Shown: positions 1-8,138, numbered from the stretch's first letter. The stretch: 64,000 bases of DNA from Actinophytocola sp036402745 (GCF_036402745.1 NZ_DASWSJ010000378.1:1-64000); one strand, 5' to 3'. Notes: generated from the sequence alone by a model not told the origin. Made by a program: numbers and translations.

Positions 1-16
1 ATCCCGGGGAGGCGGA

Positions 17-676
17 CTAGCCGCCCTCCAGCTTCTCGGCGATCGCGCGGATCCACTCCTCGGACCACGTGAGCTCGCCGGAGCGGAGGGCGGCGACGAC
101 ACCGTCGATCCACCGCAGCTCGGCGCGCCGCACGGCCAGCAGGTACTCGTCGTCCAGGGTGAACAGGCGCGGGAGGTCGGGCACGGACGCGACCTCGGCC
201 TCCTGCGTCGCGATCTCCGCCTCCAGCGCGGCCGCGCGCTGCGTCAGCTCGGCCAGCACGTCCTCGGGGGCCAGCACCATCAGCGACGCCAGCGCGGCCG
301 GGAACTCGGGGAACTCCCGCGCCGGCGCGCCGAGCATCCCGCGGGTCCAGGAGCGCAGCGCGTCCCAGCCCGCCTCCGTGATCTCGTAGACCGTCCGCTC
401 CGGGCGCCGCTCGTCCCGCGAGGTCTCGCGCACCGCGATGAGCGACGTGCGCAGCAGCCGGTCGATCGTCTGGTAGACGCTGTTGCGCGCGGCCACGTTG
501 GCGATCTTGTCCTTGCCGCGCTCCTTGATCATCTGCTGCATCCGGTACGGGTGCATCGGCTCCTCGGCGAGCAGTGAGAGCAGCACCAGCGCGAGCGGGG
601 AACGTCGATCGGAACTCCTGGCCACGGCCGCCACCCTAACCACCCTTGCGCGAGCAGTCATTTTATGTATAGTCAT
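17..676 (-). CDS. PadR-family transcriptional regulator
   Basis: This 219-residue protein looks like a PadR repressor. The N-terminal half is a winged helix: SPLALVLLSLLAEEPMHPYRMQQ is followed by a recognition-helix stretch with NSVYQTIDRLLR and then the wing ERTVYEITEAG. The C-terminal half is helical and charged, like the PadR dimerisation domain. The first ATG is at 676 and a second ATG at 661 gives MTARARV; either could be used. It is divergent from the FAD monooxygenase at 680, and the 3-bp gap holds a perfect inverted repeat. It most likely represses that gene and itself in response to a phenolic or antibiotic ligand. The ligand is not visible from sequence. Confidence 0.85.
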   Translation of the reverse strand: MTIHKMTARARVVRVAAVARSSDRRSPLALVLLSLLAEEPMHPYRMQQMIKERGKDKIANVAARNSVYQTIDRLLRTSLIAVRETSRDERRPERTVYEITEAGWDALRSWTRGMLGAPAREFPEFPAALASLMVLAPEDVLAELTQRAAALEAEIATQEAEVASVPDLPRLFTLDDEYLLAVRRAELRWIDGVVAALRSGELTWSEEWIRAIAEKLEGG

Positions 677-687
677 ACTATGACTAT
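669..687. promoter_or_regulatory. Inverted-repeat operator between PadR and FAD monooxygenase
   Basis: ATAGTCAT (669-676) is followed by a 3-nt spacer and its exact reverse complement ATGACTAT (680-687). The repeat overlaps the start codons of both divergent genes, so a bound PadR dimer would block both. The monooxygenase ATG is inside the right arm, leaving no room for a ribosome site on its transcript if initiation is close by; a leaderless mRNA is possible. Confidence 0.7.
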
Positions 688-1867
688 CAAGGCACTCATC
701 ATCGGCGGCGGCGTGGCCGGGCCGGTCACCGCGATGGCGCTGAAGCAGGCGGGCATCGACTCGACCGTCTACGAGGCGTACGACCGGAGCGCGGACGGCG
801 TGGGCGCGTTCCTCACGCTCGCGGTCAACGGGCTGGCCGCCCTGCGCACGCTCGGCCTCAGCAACCTGGTGCGGGACAAGGGCTTCGACACCCCGTCGAT
901 GGCCGCCGAGATGGACGGCAGGCGGCTGGCCGAGTTCTCCTTCGGCCAGCCGTTACCGGACGGCACGCGGAACCAGACCATCACCCGCGCCGACCTCTAC
1001 GGCGCGCTGCGCGACGAGGCGGTGCGCCGCGGCGTGCCGGTCGAGTACGGCAAGCGGCTCGTCGCCGCGGAGTCCACTTCGGACGGTGTGCTGGCGCGGT
1101 TCGCGGACGGCAGCACCGCTCGCGGCGACCTGCTGATCGGCGCGGACGGCCTGCGCTCGGTCACCCGGGGAATCATCGACCCGAACGCACCGGCGCCGCG
1201 CTACGTGCCGCTGCTCAACGCGGGCGGCTACGCGCGGGGCGTCGCGCTGGCCGGCGAGCCGGGCGTGATGCACATGTTCTTCGGCCGGCGCTGCTTCTTC
1301 AGCTACGTCACCCGCCCGGACGGCGAGGTGTGGTGGTTCGCGAACCCGCCGCAGCCCACCGAGCTGGCCCCGAAGGACCTGGCCGCGATCACCCCCGAGC
1401 AGTGGCGGACGAAGCTGCGCGACCTGTTCGCCGGCGACGACTTCCCCGCGCTCGAGGTCATCGACGCGACCGGGCACATCTTCTCCGGCTGGAACACCTA
1501 CGACTTCCCGAAGGTGCCGGTCTGGCACCGCGACCGCATGATCATCATCGGCGACGCGGCACACGCCACCTCGCCCGCGTCCGGCCAGGGCGCGTCGATG
1601 GCCATGGAGGACGCGGTGACGCTCGCGAAGTGCCTGCGCGACCTGCCGGAGGTCCCCCGGGCGTTCGCCGCGTACGAGAGCCTGCGGCGCAGGCGGGTCG
1701 AACGCGTGGTGGCGCAGGGCAAGCGCAACGGCGACGGCAAGGCGGTGGGCCGGCTCGGCCGGATGATGCTGCCGCTGATCTTCCGGTTCGTCGCGAAGGC
1801 CGCGCCGAAGCAGGGCTGGCTCTACGACCACCGCATCGACTGGGACGAGCCCGTCGCGGTGGGCTGA
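680..1867 (+). CDS. FAD-dependent monooxygenase (aromatic hydroxylase type)
   Basis: The 395-residue protein is a class A flavoprotein monooxygenase (PF01494 family), which hydroxylates aromatic or polyketide substrates with NAD(P)H and O2. The FAD-binding GxGxxG variant GGGVAGP is near residue 10 and the second FAD motif GDAAHATSPASGQG is near residue 300. The start at 680 (MTIKALIIGGG) is preferred over an upstream ATG at 665 because the Rossmann fold begins immediately. A TTA codon lies at 953-955. The gene is under apparent PadR control, so it may be a detoxification or resistance enzyme rather than a core tailoring enzyme of the polyketide cluster. Confidence 0.85.
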   Translation: MTIKALIIGGGVAGPVTAMALKQAGIDSTVYEAYDRSADGVGAFLTLAVNGLAALRTLGLSNLVRDKGFDTPSMAAEMDGRRLAEFSFGQPLPDGTRNQTITRADLYGALRDEAVRRGVPVEYGKRLVAAESTSDGVLARFADGSTARGDLLIGADGLRSVTRGIIDPNAPAPRYVPLLNAGGYARGVALAGEPGVMHMFFGRRCFFSYVTRPDGEVWWFANPPQPTELAPKDLAAITPEQWRTKLRDLFAGDDFPALEVIDATGHIFSGWNTYDFPKVPVWHRDRMIIIGDAAHATSPASGQGASMAMEDAVTLAKCLRDLPEVPRAFAAYESLRRRRVERVVAQGKRNGDGKAVGRLGRMMLPLIFRFVAKAAPKQGWLYDHRIDWDEPVAVG

Positions 1868-1947
1868 GCCGGTGGCGCGGGCGGACGCCGTTGGCCGCCC
1901 GCGTCACCCGAGAACCGCGGACACCCGGGAAGGGGCCACGGAGCCGG

Positions 1948-2142
1948 TCAGCGAGAGCCGGTCAGCGACAACCGGTCGGTGGAACCCGTCAGCGGCGGGC
2001 GGTCACCCGCGGAGCCCGTCGTGCAGGACTCGCACCGGGTCAGCTGCGGCCAGCCCTCGGGGCGGCCGCCCCACATCTGCCAGGCGACGCCGGCCAGCGT
2101 GCCCAGCACGCAGTTGTGGCACAGTCGGATCCTGCGGGCCAT
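1948..2142 (-). CDS. Small cysteine-pair protein (64 aa)
   Basis: The predicted 64-residue product has two CxxC pairs (CHNC near residue 8 and CESC near residue 37), separated by a segment rich in W, G and P. This could form a small zinc knuckle or a redox pair. Its ATG overlaps the stop of the upstream 45-codon ORF as TGATG, a normal sign of translational coupling. The C-terminal 20 codons fall in a degenerate repeat (AGCCGGTCAGCGA-like units, 1940-1990). I do not recognise the family. It lies between the FAD monooxygenase and the SARP-box region. Confidence 0.5.
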   Translation of the reverse strand: MARRIRLCHNCVLGTLAGVAWQMWGGRPEGWPQLTRCESCTTGSAGDRPPLTGSTDRLSLTGSR

Positions 2143-2279
2143 CAGTTGTACCCCCGGATGAGGTGATCGTCCGACGCGAGGTCGGCGGTGGTCGACGTCT
2201 GCTGCTGACCGGCCTCCCGCGCCGGCGCCCCGCTGCCGGCGGGCCGAACCTCGCGGCCACCTTGCGGCTGGTTGCTCAT
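2142..2279 (-). CDS. Small hydrophilic peptide ORF (45 aa)
   Basis: An ATG at 2279 is preceded on the minus strand by a good ribosome site (GGGAGCAGGC then ATG). It opens a 45-codon ORF beginning MSNQPQGGREV and ending DDHLIRGYN. The product is glycine- and glutamine-rich, has no membrane segment or cysteine, and no clear precursor-peptide cleavage signal. Its stop is fused to the next start (TGATG), so the two small ORFs form a leader-type operon. It is divergent from the O-methyltransferase, and the intervening 155 bp carries two groups of SARP-like boxes. Function unknown; it could be a small regulator or a RiPP-like precursor. Confidence 0.5.
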   Translation of the reverse strand: MSNQPQGGREVRPAGSGAPAREAGQQQTSTTADLASDDHLIRGYN

Positions 2280-2322
2280 GCCTGCTCCCGTCTCTCAATG
2301 CCGCAAAGGTGAGATCCACCAC

Positions 2323-2388
2323 TCGAGGACGGCTCAAGGGTGGGTCGGAACGGCCGGCCCGGACGGATCCTCGAGCGGGTCTCGAGGC
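2323..2388. promoter_or_regulatory. Two groups of 11-bp-phased TCGAG boxes (SARP-type)
   Basis: The first group is TCGAG (2323), TCAAG (2334) and TCGGA (2345). The second is TCGAG (2371) and TCGAG (2382). Within each group the spacing is exactly 11 bp, which matches the direct heptamer repeats bound by SARP activators. The second group ends about 47 bp before the O-methyltransferase start; the first lies about 44 bp from the start of the divergent small-ORF pair. Confidence 0.65.
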
Positions 2389-2434
2389 GGCCCCCGCACC
2401 CTCGTCACCCCAGGGGAGGCGAGAGGAGCCCGCG

Positions 2435-3442
2435 GTGGTCACCGATCCGGTGGGACCGGCAGACCTCTACGAGGTGGCGACCGCGTTCTGGCAGTCGCGC
2501 ATGGTCGCGGTCGCCGTGGAGCTCGACCTGTTCTCCGTGCTCGCCCCCGAGCCCGCCACGCTCGCCGGGCTGTGCGACCGGCTCCGGCTGCACCCGCAGC
2601 CCACCGAGGCGCTGCTGAACGGCCTGTGCGCCATGGGCATCCTCACCCTCGACGGCGACCGGTACCGCAACGGCACCACCGCTGACAGCTGGCTCGACCG
2701 CGCCAAGCCCGGCTACGCGGGCGGGATGTTCGCCCTCGCCGGCTGGCAGTTTCCACTGTGGACCCGGCTGCGCGCGCTGCTGGAGACCGGCGAGCCGCAG
2801 GGCGCCGACGCCGGGCTCGACTTCTGCCCGGACACCGTGGCGCTGCGCCGGTTCGTCGAGGCGGCCGACGCCCGGTCGGCCCGCTGCGGCCCCGCGCTGG
2901 CCGGCGCGCTCGACTGGACGGACGTGACCCACGTCGTCGACCTCGGTGGCGCGCGGGGCAACGTCCTCGCGGGCGTTCTCACGGCCCACCCGCACCTGAC
3001 CGGCACCGCGTTCGACCTGCACGCCATGCGCCCGCTGTTCGACGAGCACGCGGCCCGCCTCGGCCTCACCGGCCGGCTGCGCTTCCGCGGCGGCGACTTC
3101 TTCGCCGACGACCTACCGCCGGCCGACGTCTACCTGCTCGGCCACCTGCTGTCCGACTGGGACGACGACCGGTGCGCGCACCTCGTGACCCGCGCCGCCG
3201 AGGCACTGCGGCCCGGCGGCCGGCTGCTCGTCTACGACACGCTGATCGACCCGGATCGCCCGCACACCAACGGAAACTGGGTGCACAGCCTCAACATCCA
3301 GCTCATCGGCCCGGCCGGGACACTGAACTCCACCGGCGACTGCACGGGCTGGCTGAGCGCGGCCGGACTCACCGGCGTCCAGGTGCGCACCCTGGTCGAC
3401 ACGGAGTCGCTGGTGATCGGCACCAAGCCGGACCGCGCCTGA
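2435..3442 (+). CDS. SAM-dependent O-methyltransferase (family 2)
   Basis: This 335-residue protein fits the PF00891 O-methyltransferase family, which methylates hydroxyls of aromatic polyketides. The N-terminal half is a helical dimerisation domain (ATAFWQSRMVAVAVELDLF). The SAM-binding motif appears as VVDLGGARGN near residue 170, followed by the acidic loop GGDFFADDLPPADVYLLGHLLSDWDDD and the GGRLLVYD motif. The GTG start at 2435 follows a GAGAGGAG ribosome site. It sits directly upstream of the SARP regulator and is preceded by SARP-like boxes, so it is probably a member of the cluster regulon. The hydroxyl it methylates is not known. Confidence 0.85.
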   Translation: MVTDPVGPADLYEVATAFWQSRMVAVAVELDLFSVLAPEPATLAGLCDRLRLHPQPTEALLNGLCAMGILTLDGDRYRNGTTADSWLDRAKPGYAGGMFALAGWQFPLWTRLRALLETGEPQGADAGLDFCPDTVALRRFVEAADARSARCGPALAGALDWTDVTHVVDLGGARGNVLAGVLTAHPHLTGTAFDLHAMRPLFDEHAARLGLTGRLRFRGGDFFADDLPPADVYLLGHLLSDWDDDRCAHLVTRAAEALRPGGRLLVYDTLIDPDRPHTNGNWVHSLNIQLIGPAGTLNSTGDCTGWLSAAGLTGVQVRTLVDTESLVIGTKPDRA

Positions 3443-3463
3443 CAGCCCGGGCCACAACTCCGG

Positions 3464-3481
3464 TCGAACCGTGGTCAAAGA
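3464..3481 (+). promoter_or_regulatory. SARP-type box pair upstream of the SARP gene
   Basis: TCGAA at 3464 and TCAAA at 3475 are spaced 11 bp apart, 69 bp before the SARP start. The match to the window consensus is weaker than elsewhere. If real, it implies autoregulation. Confidence 0.4.
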
Positions 3482-3549
3482 ACGCTGACGACCTCCGATC
3501 CGCGACGCACCCGGTGTCACCATGTGTTGTCGGGAGAAGGCCACCAAGA

Positions 3550-5565
3550 ATGTCGGGATCCGGGTCTGGAGTTTCCATGCAGAATCGTCACACTGGAGCA
3601 GAGGCCCCATCACTGTTACCCCTCCAGCTCGCCGGCGGACCGTCGGCCGAGACGACCCGCATCGAGCAGTCCCGCACCGAGTCCGCCAGCGCGATCACGC
3701 TCGGCCTGCTCGGCCCGCTGCTGCTCGCGCGCGGTGGCAGGGTGGTCACCCCGTCGGCACCGAAGCTGCGCCAGGTGCTGTCGCTGCTCGCGGTGCAGGC
3801 CAACTCGGTGACCCGGGTCGACCAGCTCGTCGAGGAGCTGTGGGAGGAGAGCCCGCCGCAGAGCGCGCTCACCACCGTGCAGACCTACATCTACCAGCTG
3901 CGCAAGCTGCTCAAGCTCGACGACAAGCCTGCCGACGGTCGCGCGATACCGACGCTGCTCAGCCACCCCGGCGGGTACATCCTGCAGCTGCCCGACCTCG
4001 ACGACATCGACGCGAACCGGTTCGAGGCAATGGCCCGGCGCGGCCGCGCGGAGCTGCTCGCGCAGCGGACCGAGGCGGCGTCGGAGACGTTCCGCGAGGG
4101 GCTTTCCCTGTGGCGCGGCGGTTTCCTCGAAGGCGTGTCGACCGGGCCGCTGCTCTACTCGCACGCCACCCGGCTCGACGAGCTGCGCCGCACGGTCCTC
4201 GCCCTGCGCATCGAGGCGGACCTGCAACTGGGCCGGCACCAGGAGATCATCGGCGAGCTGACGAGCCTGGTCAGCGCCGAGCCGACCCGGGAGGACTTCT
4301 CCGCCAAGCTGATGATCGCGCTGTACCGCAGCGGCCGGCGGGCCGACGCGCTCGGCGTGTACCAGCGGATCCGCACCGCGCTGGTCGACGAGCTCGGCCT
4401 CGACCCGGCCCAGGAGCTGCAGCGGCTGCACCAGCTGATGCTCGAGGCCGACCCGGAGCTGGACCTGCCGGGCCTGCCCGCCGCGCCACCGCAGCAGCCG
4501 CTCCCGACCGTCCACATCGCACTCCCGGCACCCGCGCAGCTGCCGGCGGAGATCCCGGACTTCGTCGGCCGCCACCACGAGCTGGACGGGTTCAACCGGC
4601 TGCTCACCGGCCCGGACGCGCAGGGCCTGCGGGTCATCAACGTCGTCGGCAGGCCCGGCATCGGCAAGAGCACCTTCGTCGCCCGCGCCGCGCGGGCGGT
4701 GCGCGGGCACTTCCCGGACGGCCAGCTCTACGTCGACCTCACCGGCGGCGACGGCCGGCCGATGCCCACCCGGCACGTGCTGATCGGCATGCTCAAGGCG
4801 ATCGGCGCGGACGAGGCCGACGTGCCGCACAGCGTGGCCGAGGCGGCGCTGATGTTCCGCAGCTGGACCGCGGACCGGCGGCTGCTCGTGGTGCTGGACA
4901 AGGCCAGCTCCACCGACACGCTGCGCCACCTGTTCCCCAGCGGCTCCGGCTGCGGGCTCGTCGTGGTCAGCCGGGTGCCGATGGACGCGCTGTCCGGCGC
5001 GGTCCGGCTGCGGCTGCCGCCGCTGTCGGTGGCCGAGTCGGTGCAGCTGCTGGCCAACACGGCCGGGGAGAACCGGGTGAGCCAGGAGCTCGACGCGGCC
5101 GAGCGGCTCGCGGAGCTGTCCGACCGGCTGCCGCTGGCGCTGCGGGCGATCGGCGCGAAGCTCGCCGGCCGGCCGGGCTGGCACCTGTCCCGGATGGTCG
5201 CCCGGATGACCGACGAGCGGAACCGGATGAACGAGCTGAGCTACGCCGGGTTCGACGTGTTCGGCCGGCTCGCCGAGGCGTACCAGACGCTCTCCGCCCG
5301 GCAGCGCTGGGTGTTCCGCCGGCTGGCCGCGGCCGACGGCGAGCTGCTCAGCACCGAGGAGATCGCCGAGCGGGTGAGCATGAGCGTGCCCGCGGCGCAG
5401 ACCGTGCTGGACGAGCTGGTCGACGCCGACCTCGTCGAGGAGCGCGAAGGGGACGAGCCGGAGCCGCGCCACCACGTGCCGGCGCTGATCCGGCTGGTGG
5501 GCCTGTCCGGGATGCTCGGCAGTTCCTGGTGGCGCAACACCACTGGCCAGCAGTCCCCCGGCTGA
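3550..5565 (+). CDS. AfsR/SARP-family transcriptional activator with NTPase domain
   Basis: The 671-residue protein has the architecture of a large SARP. It has an OmpR-like winged helix at about residues 48-140 (LGLLGPLLL... SVTRVDQLVEELW), a bacterial transcriptional activation domain at about 145-290 (ending ALVDELGLDPAQELQRLHQ), then an NB-ARC/STAND ATPase with Walker A GRPGIGKST at about residues 367-375. It lacks the C-terminal TPR array of AfsR and ends with a short winged-helix-like segment. The start at 3550 (MSGSGSGV) has AAGG nine bases upstream; ATG 3577 is the alternative. SARPs bind 11-bp-phased direct repeats near -35, and such repeats recur across this window, so it is the likely activator of the cluster. 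Confidence 0.92.
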   Translation: MSGSGSGVSMQNRHTGAEAPSLLPLQLAGGPSAETTRIEQSRTESASAITLGLLGPLLLARGGRVVTPSAPKLRQVLSLLAVQANSVTRVDQLVEELWEESPPQSALTTVQTYIYQLRKLLKLDDKPADGRAIPTLLSHPGGYILQLPDLDDIDANRFEAMARRGRAELLAQRTEAASETFREGLSLWRGGFLEGVSTGPLLYSHATRLDELRRTVLALRIEADLQLGRHQEIIGELTSLVSAEPTREDFSAKLMIALYRSGRRADALGVYQRIRTALVDELGLDPAQELQRLHQLMLEADPELDLPGLPAAPPQQPLPTVHIALPAPAQLPAEIPDFVGRHHELDGFNRLLTGPDAQGLRVINVVGRPGIGKSTFVARAARAVRGHFPDGQLYVDLTGGDGRPMPTRHVLIGMLKAIGADEADVPHSVAEAALMFRSWTADRRLLVVLDKASSTDTLRHLFPSGSGCGLVVVSRVPMDALSGAVRLRLPPLSVAESVQLLANTAGENRVSQELDAAERLAELSDRLPLALRAIGAKLAGRPGWHLSRMVARMTDERNRMNELSYAGFDVFGRLAEAYQTLSARQRWVFRRLAAADGELLSTEEIAERVSMSVPAAQTVLDELVDADLVEEREGDEPEPRHHVPALIRLVGLSGMLGSSWWRNTTGQQSPG

Positions 5566-5677
5566 CCGGTTGGTCGTCTTTGCCTCTAGCTCGCGTCGAG
5601 CGGGTTTCATGTTCGGCTGCCTACCTTGGCCTACAGCGGGCCACTGTGGGTCGGCTGGCACGAGAAGAGGAACCGCT

Positions 5678-6559
5678 GTGCAGTCCGAGATGCGCGCGCC
5701 TGACGAGTGGCCAACCGGTCCAGCGGTGGACGCTGGCACGGACATCTCCGTGCTGGCGAGCGCGTTACCCGACCGGGACGGCCCGGCGCTGCGGCTGGGC
5801 GCGCGGGTGTTCCCGCTGCGGCGCTGGATGGCGCGGCGGCACGCGGTCGTCGGCGCCGAGGTGGCGGTGACCGCGAGCCTGCTCGACCAGCTGCCGACGG
5901 GCCCGACCGTGGTGATCGTGGTCGCGCCCGAGGTCGCCGCGGACACCGTCGTCGACCAGCTCCTGCCGGCCGCGCACGGGATGCTCGACGGTGCGCCGGG
6001 TGGCGCGCTGACCCTCGGTGTCGCGAGTCCCGAGGCGGTGCGGACGGGAAAGACCGCGGGGAAGCTCGCGATGTACAACCAGCACCTCGACGCGCTGCCC
6101 GAGGCGCTCGTCGAGGCTGTCGTCGCGGGCCGGCGGTGCGGTCTCGTCACCGCGCACGGCAACTGCGTCCTGCTGCTGCAGCACTTCGTCCCCGCGACCG
6201 CGTCGGCGGTCGTGCACGTGAGCCCGACCCGGCAGCGGCCGGTGCGCATCGACGGGCGCTGGGGGCTCACCGAGGCAAGCTCGCCCGCCGACACCTTCGA
6301 GGTCCCCGCGGACGGCACGACGATCAGCGAGAAGCTGGCGTGGAAGCCGACCGCGCACGTGGTCGCGCACGGCGGCACGCACACGGTGAGCCTGCCGGTC
6401 AGCTGGCGCTACCGGTACTCGCTCGGCCGTGGCACGGTCCGCCAGCTCGCGACGCTGTCCCGCAACGCCGCCGCGATCGCCGGCCGGCCGCTGTCGCTGG
6501 ACGTGGCGCTGGGGACGCAGGGGCCGGTCGTGCTGCGCTGCCGGCCGACGACCGGCTGA
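5678..6559 (+). CDS. PEP/pyruvate-binding (PPDK N-terminal)-like protein
   Basis: The 293-residue product resembles the N-terminal nucleotide-binding domain of PEP synthase or pyruvate phosphate dikinase in reduced form. Near residue 170 it has LLLQHFVPATASAVVHVSP, then RIDGRWGLTEASSPADTFEVP, and it ends PVVLRCRP. These parallel the family pattern of a VQ.MV block, a (E/D).xWGLgE block and a terminal LQ.RP. The phosphohistidine and PEP domains are absent. The GTG start at 5678 follows GAGAAGAGG. It contains a TTA codon at 5765-5767. It lies between the SARP and a histidine kinase in one apparent operon, which suggests a regulatory or phosphotransfer role. The assignment is tentative. Confidence 0.5.
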   Translation: MQSEMRAPDEWPTGPAVDAGTDISVLASALPDRDGPALRLGARVFPLRRWMARRHAVVGAEVAVTASLLDQLPTGPTVVIVVAPEVAADTVVDQLLPAAHGMLDGAPGGALTLGVASPEAVRTGKTAGKLAMYNQHLDALPEALVEAVVAGRRCGLVTAHGNCVLLLQHFVPATASAVVHVSPTRQRPVRIDGRWGLTEASSPADTFEVPADGTTISEKLAWKPTAHVVAHGGTHTVSLPVSWRYRYSLGRGTVRQLATLSRNAAAIAGRPLSLDVALGTQGPVVLRCRPTTG

Positions 6560-6664
6560 CGGCGCACTCGAAAACGCCCTGCTCCCGCTTCGAGGTGACC
6601 TCCAGGGTCGCGGCCAATCATCGGAGGGTAAGCGAACACCCGTGTCCAGTCGTCGGAGGTCACC

Positions 6665-7372
6665 GTGCCCCGCGCGCTCACCGTGGCAGAACATCGGCAT
6701 CTCACCGGTTGCGAGACCGGTGTGTGCGAGCACTACCAGGAAATGGTGCGGCTGCGCCGTAACCTGCACGACGGCCTCGGGCCGGGGCTCGCCGGGATCA
6801 TGATGCGGGCGGACATCCTGGGCCAGCTGATGACCGCCAACCAGGGTGCCGCCGAGGAGATGCTGCTCGAGCTGCGCCGCGAGGCGGCCGCGTTCATGAC
6901 CGAGTTCCGCAGGGTGCTGGCCGACCAGAGCCCGGCTGAGCTGGACGGCAAGGACCTCGACGACGCGTTGCGGACGCTGGGCCGGCGGATGAGCCGGGCC
7001 ACCGGCGGCACGCTGACCATAACGACCGACGTCGACCCGGCCGCCGCGGCGGTGGACCGGACGACGCAGGTCGCCGCGTTCTGGATCGCCAAGGAGGCGC
7101 TGACCAACGTCGTCAAGCACGCGAAGGCCAGCACGTGCACGATCCGCGTCCGCGTGGACGCCGGCCTGTGTCTGTCCATTGTGGACGACGGGGTCGGCGG
7201 CGCCGGGCTCGGTCACCAGGGCGTCGGCCTGACGTCCATGGGCAGCCGGGCCGCGGAGCTGGGCGGCTGGTGCGAGGTCAGTGACGTCGGACCGGACAAC
7301 GGTCCCGGCGTGTCGGTCACCGCGCACCTGCCGGCGGCCCCGTGCCCCGCGCCGCGGCGGCCTGCCCGATGA
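6665..7372 (+). CDS. Short soluble sensor histidine kinase (NarL/NreB type)
   Basis: This 235-residue protein has only a kinase core. The HisKA_3 dimerisation motif RNLHDGLGPGLAGI places the phosphoacceptor at about H35. The HATPase region follows with KEALTNVVKHAKA, VDDGVGG and GVGLTSMGSRAAELGG. There is no membrane segment and no PAS or GAF domain. The first 25 residues hold H10, H12, C16, C21 and H23, which could bind a metal or Fe-S centre. The GTG start at 6665 has GGAGG six bases upstream. It is followed 22 bp later by its NarL-type partner. The TTA codon in that partner and the SARP upstream suggest pathway-level control. Confidence 0.85.
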   Translation: MPRALTVAEHRHLTGCETGVCEHYQEMVRLRRNLHDGLGPGLAGIMMRADILGQLMTANQGAAEEMLLELRREAAAFMTEFRRVLADQSPAELDGKDLDDALRTLGRRMSRATGGTLTITTDVDPAAAAVDRTTQVAAFWIAKEALTNVVKHAKASTCTIRVRVDAGLCLSIVDDGVGGAGLGHQGVGLTSMGSRAAELGGWCEVSDVGPDNGPGVSVTAHLPAAPCPAPRRPAR

Positions 7373-7394
7373 GGCCTGCTGAGGAGGCCCTGCT

Positions 7395-8066
7395 GTGACA
7401 GCGAACATGGAGCTCACCCAGACGCGCGAGACCATCCGCGTCGTCATCGCCGACGACCACCCGGTGTACCTGTCCGGGCTGCGCATGCTGCTGGATCTCA
7501 TCGGCGAGGTCGAGGTGGTCGGCGAGGCGCGGACGGGGACCGAGGCGCTGTCGGAGATCTACCGGTTACGCCCGCACCTGGCGCTGATGGACGTGAACAT
7601 GCCGGGCACCAGCGGGATCGAGGTGACGAAGACGATCGCCACCCGCTGCCCCGACACGTCGGTGATCATGCTGTCGATGCTGGAGGACCGGGACACGTTC
7701 CTCGCCGCGATGCGGGCCGGTGCCCGCGGGTACCTGGTGAAGGGCGCGAGCTCGGAGGACATCGGCCAGGCCATCGGGACGGTGCGGCGCGGTGGGGTGG
7801 TGTTCGGGTCCGAGGTCGCGAACTGGGCGCTGGACTACCTGAACAAGCCGCGTGAGTCGTCGAAGCCGTTCCCCGAGCTGACCGACCGGGAACGGGCGGT
7901 GCTCGAGCTGGTGGCCGACGGGCTGGGCAACGCGTCGATCGCCCGGCGGCTGGGGTTGTCCATCAAGACGGTGCGCAACTACCTGTCGCGGATCTTCGCG
8001 AAGCTGCAGATCGCGGACCGCACCGAGGCGGCCGTGCAGGCGCGCCGGGCGGGTCTCGGCAACTGA
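7395..8066 (+). CDS. NarL/LuxR-type response regulator
   Basis: The 223-residue protein has a receiver domain with the DDHP acidic pair, the phosphoacceptor in LALMDVNMPGTSG, and the conserved Lys in ARGYLVKGAS. It ends with a LuxR helix-turn-helix (LTDRERAVLELVADGLGNASIARRLGLSIKTVRNYLSRIFAKL). The GTG start follows GAGGAGG. A TTA codon lies at 7566-7568 (codon 58), a usual sign of bldA-dependent expression in actinomycetes. It pairs with the preceding short kinase. Target promoters are unknown. Confidence 0.92.
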   Translation: MTANMELTQTRETIRVVIADDHPVYLSGLRMLLDLIGEVEVVGEARTGTEALSEIYRLRPHLALMDVNMPGTSGIEVTKTIATRCPDTSVIMLSMLEDRDTFLAAMRAGARGYLVKGASSEDIGQAIGTVRRGGVVFGSEVANWALDYLNKPRESSKPFPELTDRERAVLELVADGLGNASIARRLGLSIKTVRNYLSRIFAKLQIADRTEAAVQARRAGLGN

Positions 8067-8090
8067 TCGCACGAACTCGCACGAACTCGC
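8067..8090. repeat. 10-bp tandem repeat (ACGAACTCGC x2 plus partial)
   Basis: Directly after the response-regulator stop, the unit ACGAACTCGC is present twice in full (8071-8090) with a partial copy before it. It abuts the terminator hairpin. No coding role. Confidence 0.6.
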
Positions 8091-8091
8091 A

Positions 8092-8130
8092 GCGAAGGAG
8101 CCCGGGCCTGCGCGGCCCGGGCTCCTTCGC
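8092..8130. terminator. Bidirectional hairpin terminator
   Basis: GCGAAGGAGCCCGGGCC (8092-8108) and its perfect reverse complement (8114-8130) enclose a 5-nt loop, a 17-bp stem. It separates the convergent regulator and membrane-protein genes. Confidence 0.85.
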
Positions 8131-8138
8131 TGTCTGTC

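Noticed and set aside
953..1831. Long open frame opposite the FAD monooxygenase (292 codons)
   Set aside because: It is the mirror frame of a gene with clear flavoprotein motifs. Its composition is rich in R, H, A and V with no domain pattern, as expected for shadow frames in high-GC DNA.
3616..6384. Open frame of over 900 codons opposite the SARP and PEP-binding-like genes
   Set aside because: It overlaps two genes with strong motifs on the other strand and has no recognisable domain. High GC keeps such frames open by chance.
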